Made by a program: the position numbers and the translations under genes
Source of the DNA: an uncultured Paracoccaceae bacterium
GTDB taxonomy: Bacteria > Pseudomonadota > Alphaproteobacteria > Rhodobacterales > Rhodobacteraceae
Assembly: GCA_913041145.1 (NCBI GenBank)
Contig: CAJWHE010000001.1
Coordinates: 124,001 to 188,000, forward strand
Direction of reading: 5' to 3'
DNA length: 64,000 nucleotides
Notes under the pieces: generated by a model
Seen by the model: only the letters and a program-made list of their open reading frames with translations
The model's database searches: none
What the model was told of the DNA's origin: nothing
In this document: positions 56,348-64,000 of the stretch, piece by piece
Position numbering within the stretch: the first letter of the stretch is position 1
Layout: each line of letters begins with the position of its first letter

Positions 56348-56806
56348 GTGTGCATGAGGAAACCAAATCAATTGAATCAAGATCGATTAATAATTGCAAG
56401 GAGTTTTATTAACTCTCTTCCTCATGCTCGCTATATGGGCATGAGAATTGATGAAATAGGGGCAGGGTTTGCTGTTATGTCACTGCCCTATAACGCTATA
56501 GTTAACGGGGATATAACAGGGAAAAGTATTCACTCTACTGCTATATCTGGTTTGATAGATACTTGCGGTGGTTTGTCAGTATTAGTACACAAATTGCAAC
56601 CATTAGAAACTGCTACTATGAACCTCAGGGTTGATTATATAAGACCTGCGGCTCTTAATCAGGAGGTTAGAGCAAGAGCTGAGTGTTATTATATTTCAGA
56701 TTCTGTCGCTTATGTAAAAGCCACAGCCAAAGATAACTCGTCAAGGGACCCTGTAGCGACCGCATTAGGTACGTTTGCGATTATCAAGGAGAAAATAACC
56801 TTGTAA
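56348..56806 (+). CDS. PaaI-type hotdog thioesterase, copy 1
   Basis: Hotdog-fold acyl-CoA thioesterase of 152 residues. The segment GKSIHSTAISGLIDTCGGLS occupies the place of the usual HGG catalytic motif, with H-S replacing H-G-G. The domain closes with TMNLRVDYIRPAALNQEVRA, typical of PaaI/YdiI-like enzymes. The start is uncertain: GTG 56348 or ATG 56354, without a strong ribosome site. Its TAA overlaps the ATG of a second thioesterase (TAATG), so the pair is probably made together, perhaps as a heteromer. Confidence 0.85.
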   Translation: MCMRKPNQLNQDRLIIARSFINSLPHARYMGMRIDEIGAGFAVMSLPYNAIVNGDITGKSIHSTAISGLIDTCGGLSVLVHKLQPLETATMNLRVDYIRPAALNQEVRARAECYYISDSVAYVKATAKDNSSRDPVATALGTFAIIKEKITL

Positions 56807-57300
56807 TGGGCCATAAAATTAATACTTCCGTGTTAGCTAAACATTTATCAATGGACTACGTTTTACAGGATTTCTGTGCGACTTCCACTTACATGAAGTA
56901 TCTGGATATACGTTTTATAAAAGAAAATAACTCCTACATTTCGGTATTACCATATAAATCGAACTTAATAGGGAACCCTGATTTAAACGTATTACATGGA
57001 GGTATAACTGTGGCATTGCTTGAGTTTACTGCAATGGCCCAGATACTTTATGGAAATGATAGTGTTACGTCCACTCAGGGTCCTAACCTTAGTGATAACG
57101 AAGTTGATCAATCAAAAGCCAAAGTAATTGATATCAATGTTGAATACTTGAGACCAGGTTTTGCTCAGGATTCCTTTGCGATAGCTCGAATTGTTCGCAC
57201 TGGTCGCCGCTTCGCTTGGTTGCACGTTGAAGCATGGCAAGAGGGATATAAGGAGATCTTTGCGCAAGCGTCTGTCCATTTTTCACTGGTGTCAAAGTGA
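56806..57300 (+). CDS. PaaI-type hotdog thioesterase, copy 2
   Basis: Second hotdog thioesterase, 164 residues. It carries the standard motif LHGGITVALLEFTAMAQILY and later VIDINVEYLRPGFAQDSFAI and ARIVRTGRRFAWLHVEAWQE. It differs clearly from copy 1 and is not a recent duplicate. It overlaps copy 1 by one base and the MATE gene by four (GTGA). The acyl-CoA substrate is unknown. Confidence 0.87.
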   Translation: MGHKINTSVLAKHLSMDYVLQDFCATSTYMKYLDIRFIKENNSYISVLPYKSNLIGNPDLNVLHGGITVALLEFTAMAQILYGNDSVTSTQGPNLSDNEVDQSKAKVIDINVEYLRPGFAQDSFAIARIVRTGRRFAWLHVEAWQEGYKEIFAQASVHFSLVSK

Positions 57301-58613
57301 CTGATGTTATGACAAAGAAGATTACTCATCAAAGAGTTCTGACAATTGCCGTTCCAATTTTAATATCTAATTCGACTATTCCAATTCTGGGGGCAGTTGA
57401 TACGGCGGTGATTGGGCAGTTAGGAGACCCTTCGGCTTTAGGGGCTGTGGGTATCGGTGCAATAATTATTACTGCTATTTATTGGATCTTTGGTTTCTTG
57501 AGAATGGGCACAGTAGGCCTAACATCCCAAGCATTCGGAGCTCGAGACCATACAGAAGTAGATGCAATGTTAGGTCGATGTCTAATAATTGGTTTTCTTG
57601 CTGGCCTGATTATAATCGTCCTGCATTCAATAATTTTTAAGTTTGCACTTTATATGTCACCAGCGTCATCAGAGGTTGAAGGCTTTGCCTCTAGTTATAT
57701 GGGAATTAGAATTTACTCAGCTCCGGCAGCAATTTCTTTATTTGGTATTACTGGCTGGCTTATAGCTCTGGAGCGTACAAAAGCTATTTTAATAGTCCAA
57801 CTCTTAATGAATAGTTTGAACATTTTCTTCGATATCTTGTTTGTTTCCTATTTTAAGTGGGAAATTGAAGGGGTCGCATATGCAAGCCTTATTGCTGAAT
57901 GGAGTGGTCTAATTGCTGGTTTATATTTTTGTAGAGACCGATTGATTGCAAAAGGTTTCTTTTACTTACCAAGGGTTTTTGATAAAATTAGATTAGCTAA
58001 GATGATTAGTGTGAATAGTGATATTTTGTTTAGATCATTACTTCTGGAAATTGCTATTATTTCTTTTCTGTTTATAGGGTCAGATTTTGGTGATGTTGCG
58101 TTGGCTTCAAATCACATACTGATACAGTTTTTACATATAGTTTCATACGCATTAGATGGGTTCGCTCATGCGGCAGAAACTCTTGTTGGACAATCGGTGG
58201 GCGCTCGAAATAGGAAAAGTTTTAGGCGGGCAGCCATATTAACTACGGCTTGGGCTGGAGCTATGGCAATTGTATTTGTATTAATATTTTGGTACTTTGG
58301 TGGCTGGCTTATTGATTTAATGACAGTCTCTCTTGATGTTCGAGCGGAAACACGGATATACCTTCATTTTCTTTCTATATTGCCCTTAATTGGATTATTT
58401 GCCTATATGTTAGACGGTATTTTCATAGGTGCTACACGGACCAGAGACATGCGAAATATGATGTTCATTTCGTTTGTAGGTTACTTAATTGTATTAGCTC
58501 TGTTCGTTCCGTCATTAGGTAATAATGGTCTTTGGTTAGGTTTAATTGTACTTTATATTTTGAGAGCTGTTACATTAGCCTTTAAGTATCCTGCGTTAGA
58601 AGCCAGCATTTAA
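57297..58613 (+). CDS. MATE-family efflux transporter (DinF/NorM type)
   Basis: Inner-membrane cation-coupled multidrug or metabolite exporter of 438 residues and about 12 helices. The N-terminal helix-1 region NSTIPILGAVDTAVIGQLGD and GFLRMGTVGLTSQAFGARD are strong MATE signatures, repeated in weaker form in the second half (GFAHAAETLVGQSVGARNRK). It starts at GTG 57297 overlapping the second thioesterase stop, with ATG 57309 as an alternative. The coupling suggests the exporter serves a product linked to the thioesterases, but the cargo is unknown. Confidence 0.92.
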   Translation: MTDVMTKKITHQRVLTIAVPILISNSTIPILGAVDTAVIGQLGDPSALGAVGIGAIIITAIYWIFGFLRMGTVGLTSQAFGARDHTEVDAMLGRCLIIGFLAGLIIIVLHSIIFKFALYMSPASSEVEGFASSYMGIRIYSAPAAISLFGITGWLIALERTKAILIVQLLMNSLNIFFDILFVSYFKWEIEGVAYASLIAEWSGLIAGLYFCRDRLIAKGFFYLPRVFDKIRLAKMISVNSDILFRSLLLEIAIISFLFIGSDFGDVALASNHILIQFLHIVSYALDGFAHAAETLVGQSVGARNRKSFRRAAILTTAWAGAMAIVFVLIFWYFGGWLIDLMTVSLDVRAETRIYLHFLSILPLIGLFAYMLDGIFIGATRTRDMRNMMFISFVGYLIVLALFVPSLGNNGLWLGLIVLYILRAVTLAFKYPALEASI

Positions 58614-58653
58614 TTTCTACTATGGTATACTTTAATGGGTGATAATTAAGAAA

Positions 58654-59712
58654 TTATAACCATTTCTCTCTTTTTGATCCTATAGCTGATCTTATTTTTT
58701 GATGTCCGTCTGCTTTGAGTAACTTGTCGACTCCAATACAGATTTTATTAATTACAGAGAATCCTTCGTAGACAAGTGCTGTGTACAGTTGAATAGCGCT
58801 AGCTCCAGCACATATTTTATCATAAGCATCTTCTGCAGAGCTTACCCCACCAACACCGATAATGGGTAATGACCCATCTGTTAAATGAGATATTTTAGCA
58901 ATCATTTTTGTCGAAATATCCTTTAATGGTTCACCAGAAAGGCCTCCTATCTCATTATATGCACTACTAGTAAGATTTACTTTAGATATAGTAGTATTTG
59001 TAGCTATAATCCCATCGACTTTTGACTCTGTAACAACGTTTATTAGATCTACTAATGCTTGATTTTTAAGATCTGGAGAGATTTTTACGAAGATAGGTAT
59101 ATTTTTTTTTAATTTCTTTTTTACCCCTTCAAGCTGCAAAAGTAAGAGCTTTAGGTTGTCTGGCTCTTGGAGTTCTCTTAGTTTACTCGTGTTTGGAGAT
59201 GAAATATTCAAAGTAGCAAAGTCTACAAAATCTCCGCACTCTAATAGAACTTTAGAATAGTCATCGATACGGTTTTTACTATCTTTATTAGCTCCTAGAT
59301 TAACTCCTACTGGAATTTTTGATAAACTATGCTCGAGCTTACTCCTTATGACTTTCATACCTTTATTATTAAAGCCAAAGCGGTTAATGATTGCCTTATC
59401 TTTTTGAAGTCGAAAAAGTCTTGGTTTTGGGTTTCCGTCTTGTGGTAACGGGGTCACGCCGCCGATTTCTAAAAAACCAAAACCTAATTTTGAAAGACTA
59501 TCGATTGCTTCGGCATTTTTATCAAATCCGGCAGCTAACCCAATTGGATTTTCTAAATTAAGTCCAGAAACATTAATATTTAAGGAAGGCGCACTATAAC
59601 TTGTGATGGAAGGAGATAGTTTTAATGCTAATGCCTTAATGACTAAATTATGAGCTAACTCAGGGTTAAGTTTGTTTAAAAGCTTTAGAGTAATTTTTTC
59701 TGTTAAGCTCAT
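58654..59712 (-). CDS. pyrD: Dihydroorotate dehydrogenase, class 2 (quinone-dependent)
   Basis: FMN enzyme of pyrimidine synthesis that oxidises dihydroorotate to orotate and passes electrons to the membrane quinone pool. The 352-residue protein has an N-terminal membrane-association helix region (LTEKITLKLLNKLNPELAHN) and then GLAAGFDKNAEAIDSLSKLG, GNPKPRLFRLQKDKAIINRF, NISSPNT with the catalytic serine, and GVGGVSSAEDAYDKICAGAS. I moved the start to ATG 59712, which overlaps the DUF952 stop (ATGA). The longer frame from 59751 adds 13 residues inside DUF952. Confidence 0.95.
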   Translation of the reverse strand: MSLTEKITLKLLNKLNPELAHNLVIKALALKLSPSITSYSAPSLNINVSGLNLENPIGLAAGFDKNAEAIDSLSKLGFGFLEIGGVTPLPQDGNPKPRLFRLQKDKAIINRFGFNNKGMKVIRSKLEHSLSKIPVGVNLGANKDSKNRIDDYSKVLLECGDFVDFATLNISSPNTSKLRELQEPDNLKLLLLQLEGVKKKLKKNIPIFVKISPDLKNQALVDLINVVTESKVDGIIATNTTISKVNLTSSAYNEIGGLSGEPLKDISTKMIAKISHLTDGSLPIIGVGGVSSAEDAYDKICAGASAIQLYTALVYEGFSVINKICIGVDKLLKADGHQKIRSAIGSKREKWL

Positions 59713-60047
59713 TGCAGGGATTCTGGAAATTCGTGCTTTGAGTTTTTCCAAGGTAGTTTATTGCTACCTAAAACTTCGTCGTAACACCAATGCCTATATA
59801 AGTGTGGAAATTGATTATTACCTCTAGATAGTTCCCATTTTAATTTTTCACCAAGAGTATTCGCCTCGGTCCATACAAGTGAAAGGTTTTCTTGACCATA
59901 AAAATGCTTTGACGCTGTTTCCTTAACTTGTTTAGCAGTTGAAAAGTGGATGTAACCGTCAGTTAAATCAATTCCTAAACCTTTAAATTTACCACTTCTT
60001 TTAAAGGTATCTAAACTAGGTTGGGGCATGATTTTATAAATAAGCAT
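59709..60047 (-). CDS. DUF952 domain protein
   Basis: Conserved 112-residue protein of unknown function. It begins MLIYKIMPQPSLDTFKRSGK and has the family core GIDLTDGYIHFSTAKQVKET, LSLVWTEANTLGEKLKWELS and PHLYRHWCYDEVL. It overlaps pyrD by four bases. DUF952 next to pyrD is a recurrent arrangement in Rhodobacterales as I recall it, but no biochemical role is established. Confidence 0.88.
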   Translation of the reverse strand: MLIYKIMPQPSLDTFKRSGKFKGLGIDLTDGYIHFSTAKQVKETASKHFYGQENLSLVWTEANTLGEKLKWELSRGNNQFPHLYRHWCYDEVLGSNKLPWKNSKHEFPESLQ

Positions 60048-60100
60048 AGATATCTAATTTCTCCATAGTCACTATTGAAGTGGGATTTATATTATTTTTT

Positions 60101-61063
60101 TCAGGTATTTTGATTTAAATTTAGGCATTCTGGAACGGGAGTAATTACTTTTCCATTTTTTTTGAATTCAATTAAATTATTTAATGTTAAGTCTCCCATT
60201 GCAGCCCGAGTCTCAAAAGTAGCACTACCGACGTGAGGCAGTACTATTACGTTACTCATGTGTATTAATTCATCAGGCACATTTGGTTCATTTTCAAAAA
60301 CATCTAAAGCTGCATAACCTAGTCTTTTATCTTTAAGAGCACTAATTAATGCTGTCTGATCAACTACTGAGCCTCTAGCAATGTTTATTAATGTTCCGGT
60401 TGAGCCCAATGCAGTAAGTACGCCTTCATTAACTATTTTATTTGTTTGTAATCCTCCAGGAGTTATACATATTAACACTTCACAATCGCGTGCCATAGTT
60501 TCTAAGTCTTCGTAATATGTGTATGGGACGTCCTTTGGAGACCGTGAGTGGTATAGTATTTTAGGATTAAAAATAGATAATCTTGAGGCAATTTCCTGAC
60601 CAATCCTTCCCATTCCTAAAATACCTACTACCCTATTGTCTGGTGACCGTGAGTATGGGGCCATACCTTCCAACTTCCAATTGCCACTTTTTACGTAGGC
60701 CTCATTAAAACTAAACTCTCTAAAGCTATTTAGAAACAGCATGATGGTTGTATTTGCAACCTCAGCATTTAATACGTCAGGAGTATGAGTAACGATTATA
60801 CCGCGATCGGCACAGAAAGTTGCGTCAATCGAATCATAGCCCACTCCATTTGAAGATATTATTTGAAGATTCTTAAGCTTCTCTATTATAGAGTTATGAA
60901 TGCCAACAAAGCCTGTAGTCGCAACCGCACTTATTTTGTCACCTTGTTCTGCTAAGAACTTTTCAAAGTTTGTCATTTCAACTGCTCTATGGACGGTGAA
61001 CTCAGCCTTTAGGATACTTAGACTCTTATCTGGCATATTTCCCATTATTAGTATTTCACTCAT
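60101..61063 (-). CDS. D-isomer-specific 2-hydroxyacid dehydrogenase (glyoxylate/hydroxypyruvate reductase-like)
   Basis: NAD(P)-dependent dehydrogenase of 320 residues acting on a 2-oxo/D-2-hydroxy acid pair. The Rossmann loop is GILGMGRIGQEIASRL (about residues 147-162). The catalytic triad is visible as the Arg of LINIARGSVVDQ, the Glu of LDVFENEPNVP and the His of VLPHVGSATFETR. It starts one base after the FAH-family gene, so it belongs to the sugar-acid operon. It may handle glyoxylate, hydroxypyruvate or a 2-keto product of that route. The exact substrate is unknown. Confidence 0.92.
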   Translation of the reverse strand: MSEILIMGNMPDKSLSILKAEFTVHRAVEMTNFEKFLAEQGDKISAVATTGFVGIHNSIIEKLKNLQIISSNGVGYDSIDATFCADRGIIVTHTPDVLNAEVANTTIMLFLNSFREFSFNEAYVKSGNWKLEGMAPYSRSPDNRVVGILGMGRIGQEIASRLSIFNPKILYHSRSPKDVPYTYYEDLETMARDCEVLICITPGGLQTNKIVNEGVLTALGSTGTLINIARGSVVDQTALISALKDKRLGYAALDVFENEPNVPDELIHMSNVIVLPHVGSATFETRAAMGDLTLNNLIEFKKNGKVITPVPECLNLNQNT

Positions 61064-61064
61064 C

Positions 61065-61913
61065 TTATTTATCCTGATCTACAACCTGTCGTTGTTTTCC
61101 TAGTTTTTCAATTTCTAACTCCATTAAATCACCTTTCCTAAGGTATATAGGGTTTGGCTTCATGCCCATCCCTACACCGGGAGGTGTGCCTGTTGATATA
61201 AGGTCTCCTGGGTAAAGGGTCATAAGAGAGCTTAAATGTTCTATAATCTTTGCAACTGAAAAAATCATTGTTTTGGTGTTTCCAGTTTGCATTCTTTTTC
61301 CGTTTATATTGAGATGCATTGATAAGTTTTGTGGGTCAGGAATTTCATCAGGAGTTACTAACCATGGTCCGGTTGGTCCGTAGGTGTCGCAACTTTTACC
61401 TTTCGTCCATTGGCCGGATAATTCTGTCTGAAATTCCCGTTCTGACACGTCATTCACTATGCAGTAGCCCATAACGTGACTCAGCGCATCATTCTCAGTT
61501 ACGTACTTTGCCTTTTTTCCAATTACGACACCTAGCTCAACCTCCCAATCAGACTTCACCGAGTCTCTAGGCATAAAAACCGTATCATTGGCACCTACGA
61601 TAGAAGAAGTAGCTTTTAAAAAAAGAATTGGGTGTTCTGGAATCGGCATTCCTGTTTCTTCAGCGTGATCTGAATAGTTCAATCCGATCGAAAGAAATTT
61701 ACCTACTCCACCAATGCAGGGGCCTAACCGAGAGTTACTTTTTATCAATCGCAGTGAGCTTAGATTAATTCCTTGAATTTCTTTTATAATATCAGGTCCA
61801 ATTACCGTTCCTGTAACATCTGTGATGATATCACTTAGATCTCGTATATTTCCCTCTGGATCAATAATCCCGGGTTTTTCTTGTCCTGGGTTACCATATC
61901 TCACTAATTTCAT
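61065..61913 (-). CDS. Fumarylacetoacetate hydrolase family protein (2,4-diketo-3-deoxy-sugar-acid hydrolase-like)
   Basis: Hydrolase of the FAH fold, 282 residues. Metal ligands E124 and E126 (SDWEVELGVVIG) and D155 (YCIVNDVSEREFQ) are present, as are GKFLSIGLNYSDHAEETG and LYPGDLISTGTPPGVGMGM. This form matches the LRA6/L-fuconate branch, which cleaves 2,4-diketo-3-deoxy sugar acids to pyruvate plus a hydroxy acid. It is not the aromatic FahA type. It sits between the dehydratase (9-base gap) and the hydroxyacid dehydrogenase (1-base gap). The operon supports that pathway assignment. Confidence 0.88.
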   Translation of the reverse strand: MKLVRYGNPGQEKPGIIDPEGNIRDLSDIITDVTGTVIGPDIIKEIQGINLSSLRLIKSNSRLGPCIGGVGKFLSIGLNYSDHAEETGMPIPEHPILFLKATSSIVGANDTVFMPRDSVKSDWEVELGVVIGKKAKYVTENDALSHVMGYCIVNDVSEREFQTELSGQWTKGKSCDTYGPTGPWLVTPDEIPDPQNLSMHLNINGKRMQTGNTKTMIFSVAKIIEHLSSLMTLYPGDLISTGTPPGVGMGMKPNPIYLRKGDLMELEIEKLGKQRQVVDQDK

Positions 61914-61922
61914 AGATACCTC

Positions 61923-63704
61923 TTAATGGTTGTCTCGGGGGGTATGTTTTCTAGCTATATCTTGGTATTGTGAGGCACCTTCTATTGTCATTCCCTCACT
62001 AAAAGGTAGAACTTTTTCTCTAAAAATTTCCTGCCAAGGGGTCTGACTTTCAGGATAAGGTAGTCTTTCCTTTGTAAGTAATTTTTTGCGTTTGTCTAAC
62101 TCAGTTACACTTATTACGATATCAACGGTGCATTTATTTAAGTCTATTTTAATTAAGTCTCCAGTTTTTATTAAAGCAAGACCGCCTCCTTGTGCAGCTT
62201 CGGGCGATGCGTTTAAAATAGACGGACTTCCTGATGTTCCAGACTGTCTACCATCCCCTATACACGGTAACGCATTTATTCCCCTCTTTAAAAGGTATGA
62301 AGGAGGCCTCATGTTTACCACTTCCGCTCCACCTGGGTACCCGATTGGCCCTACACCCCGCATTACGAGGATAGAGTTTTCATCAATGTTCAGACTAACA
62401 TTATCTATTTTTTTATGAAACTCCTCTGGACCATCGAATACTACAGCTTTTCCTTCGAAAGAATTCATGCTTTTTGGGTTGGAGAGGTATCTCTCTTTAA
62501 ATTCGGCACTTATAACTGATGTCTTCATTATAGCACTATCAAAAAGGTTACCCTTGAGGTTGATAAAGCCGGAGTTACTTTGCATTGGTTTATGAATTTT
62601 GAAAATTACGGCTTCATTCTTGCTGAAAACTTTATTACAGTTTTCTGCCATGGTTTTTCCGTTAACGGTAATTGCTGTTGGGTGAGGTAGTAAGTTTCCA
62701 GATATTAACTCTCCTATTACAGCGGGAACTCCTCCTGCCCGGTGGTAATCTTCCCCAAGATACTCTCCTGCAGGCTGTAAGTTAACTAGGAGTGGTATTT
62801 TGTGCCCATATGTTTGCCAGTCGTCATTATTAAGTGGTACTCCTAAGTGCTTTGCAATTGCATTAAGGTGTATTGGGGCATTTGTGGAACCTCCAATAGC
62901 CGAGTTTATTACGATTGCATTTTCAAAAGCTTCTCTAGTCATAATGTCCGTTGGACGAAGATCCTGATGGACCATTTCCACAATTCTTTTACCCGTTGTA
63001 TAACTGATTTGTCCTCGTTCACGATATGGAGCTGGTATTGCCGCTGATCCTGGTAATTGCATTCCCAAGCCCTCCGCCAGAGAATTCATGGTTGTAGCTG
63101 TACCCATCGTATTACAATAACCAACGGAGGGAGTGGATGAGGCAACCATATCCATAAATTCATCATCATCTATTTTTCCAGCAGCTAACAGTTCTCGTGC
63201 TTTCCAAACGATTGTTCCTGATCCAGTTCGCTCTCCATTAAACCAACCATTCAACATTGGGCCTACGGATAGGGCTATTGCAGGAATGTTTACTGTTGCG
63301 GCGGCCATTAGTAGAGCAGGGGTTGTCTTATCACAGCCAATATTGAGAACCACTCCATCAATAGGATAACCAAATAATGTTTCAACTAAGCTTAGGTAGG
63401 CTAAGTTTCTATCCAACATGGCGGTTGGACGTTTTCCTGTTTCTTGTATGGGGTGTACAGGAATTTCTATTACCGTTCCGCCTGCCGATACTACACCATC
63501 TCGAACTCGTTTAGTAAGTTCAATATGATGTCGGTTGCACGGGCTTAAATCACTCCCAGTCTGGGCTACACCAATTATTGGCTTGCCGGATTGGAGCTCT
63601 TCACGTGTCAGACCGTAATTTAAATAGCGTTCTAGATAAATAGCTGACATTTCCAAATTTTCAGGGTTATTAAACCATTTTTGGGATCTTAGAGTTTTAG
63701 TCAT
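61923..63704 (-). CDS. IlvD/Edd-family sugar-acid dehydratase
   Basis: Fe-S dehydratase of 593 residues. Three conserved cysteines that bind the cluster in this family are visible: C56 in [11 protein letters not shown]124 in [10 protein letters not shown] and C197 in [33 protein letters not shown] and [15 protein letters not shown] complete the signatures. The PCNRHH start and the operon (SDR, FAH hydrolase) point to an aldonate such as arabonate, xylonate or fuconate rather than branched-chain dihydroxyacids. I chose ATG 63704, with AGGA about eight bases upstream. The frame from 63737 overlaps the SDR gene. Confidence 0.9.
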   Translation of the reverse strand: MTKTLRSQKWFNNPENLEMSAIYLERYLNYGLTREELQSGKPIIGVAQTGSDLSPCNRHHIELTKRVRDGVVSAGGTVIEIPVHPIQETGKRPTAMLDRNLAYLSLVETLFGYPIDGVVLNIGCDKTTPALLMAAATVNIPAIALSVGPMLNGWFNGERTGSGTIVWKARELLAAGKIDDDEFMDMVASSTPSVGYCNTMGTATTMNSLAEGLGMQLPGSAAIPAPYRERGQISYTTGKRIVEMVHQDLRPTDIMTREAFENAIVINSAIGGSTNAPIHLNAIAKHLGVPLNNDDWQTYGHKIPLLVNLQPAGEYLGEDYHRAGGVPAVIGELISGNLLPHPTAITVNGKTMAENCNKVFSKNEAVIFKIHKPMQSNSGFINLKGNLFDSAIMKTSVISAEFKERYLSNPKSMNSFEGKAVVFDGPEEFHKKIDNVSLNIDENSILVMRGVGPIGYPGGAEVVNMRPPSYLLKRGINALPCIGDGRQSGTSGSPSILNASPEAAQGGGLALIKTGDLIKIDLNKCTVDIVISVTELDKRKKLLTKERLPYPESQTPWQEIFREKVLPFSEGMTIEGASQYQDIARKHTPRDNH

Positions 63705-63714
63705 TAAAATTTTC

Positions 63715-64000
<286 letters not shown>

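Overview
The window is a dense, AT-rich bacterial chromosome segment with about 60 protein genes, one tRNA, short intergenic gaps and no sign of mobile elements, prophage, rRNA or CRISPR. Gene content and order point to an alphaproteobacterium of the Rhodobacterales / Roseobacter type, probably a marine, streamlined, low-GC lineage. The supporting signs are the coxB-ctaB-small protein-ctaG-coxC-surf1-thrC-M16 peptidase string, ruvCAB-ybgC-tolQRAB-pal-ybgF-tilS-ftsH, the DUF1178/Nudix pair beside lysC, hom/recJ/tRNA-Glu, and a non-pyrrolysine MttB homologue. The taxonomic placement is inference from remembered synteny. No marker-gene comparison was possible here.

Layout: (1) 1-3040, the 3' part of groL and a convergent tldD. 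(2) 3195-10633, a tightly packed plus-strand operon for cytochrome c oxidase assembly (coxB, ctaB, small CoxF-like protein, ctaG, coxC, surf1) running into thrC, an M16 peptidase and a GNAT acetyltransferase. Subunit I (coxA) is not in the window. (3) 10724-14626, a GlcD-like flavin dehydrogenase, then lysC, a DUF1178 protein and a Nudix hydrolase on the minus strand. (4) 14627-22344, a 5-oxoprolinase-type HyuA-HyuB fusion behind a 0.4-kb non-coding region, rpsD with a promoter and structured leader, an MFS transporter, msrA and prmA. (5) 22457-34233, Holliday-junction resolution (ruvCAB), the Tol-Pal envelope system, tilS, ftsH and folD. (6) 34281-37918, Nudix, DUF983, a HAD phosphatase and the MttB-family protein. 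(7) 37943-41614, tRNA-Glu, recJ, hom and a small lipoprotein, all minus. (8) 41735-49134, a TetR regulator, glyA, NAD kinase, a malic enzyme-phosphotransacetylase fusion and propionyl-CoA synthetase. (9) 49195-52771, the pyrimidine/nucleoside salvage operon cdd-deoA-deoB-upp. (10) 52788-58613, a degenerate M48-like membrane protein, a DmdB-like acyl-CoA ligase, a GST, and a coupled cassette of two hotdog thioesterases and a MATE transporter. (11) 58654-64000, a minus-strand run of SDR, IlvD/Edd dehydratase, FAH-family hydrolase and D-2-hydroxyacid dehydrogenase, which looks like a non-phosphorylative sugar-acid catabolic operon, followed by DUF952 and pyrD.

Most of the window is ordinary core genome, and I see no clearly novel multi-gene system such as a defence island. 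The items most worth a second look are the sugar-acid operon at the right end, the pyrrolysine-free MttB homologue without a corrinoid partner, the M48-like protein that has lost its catalytic motif, the promoter and hairpin leader before rpsD, and a 26-bp perfect palindrome just upstream of the malic enzyme ribosome binding site. Many genes start with GTG or TTG preceded by a good Shine-Dalgarno sequence, so several starts were moved from the longest reading frame.
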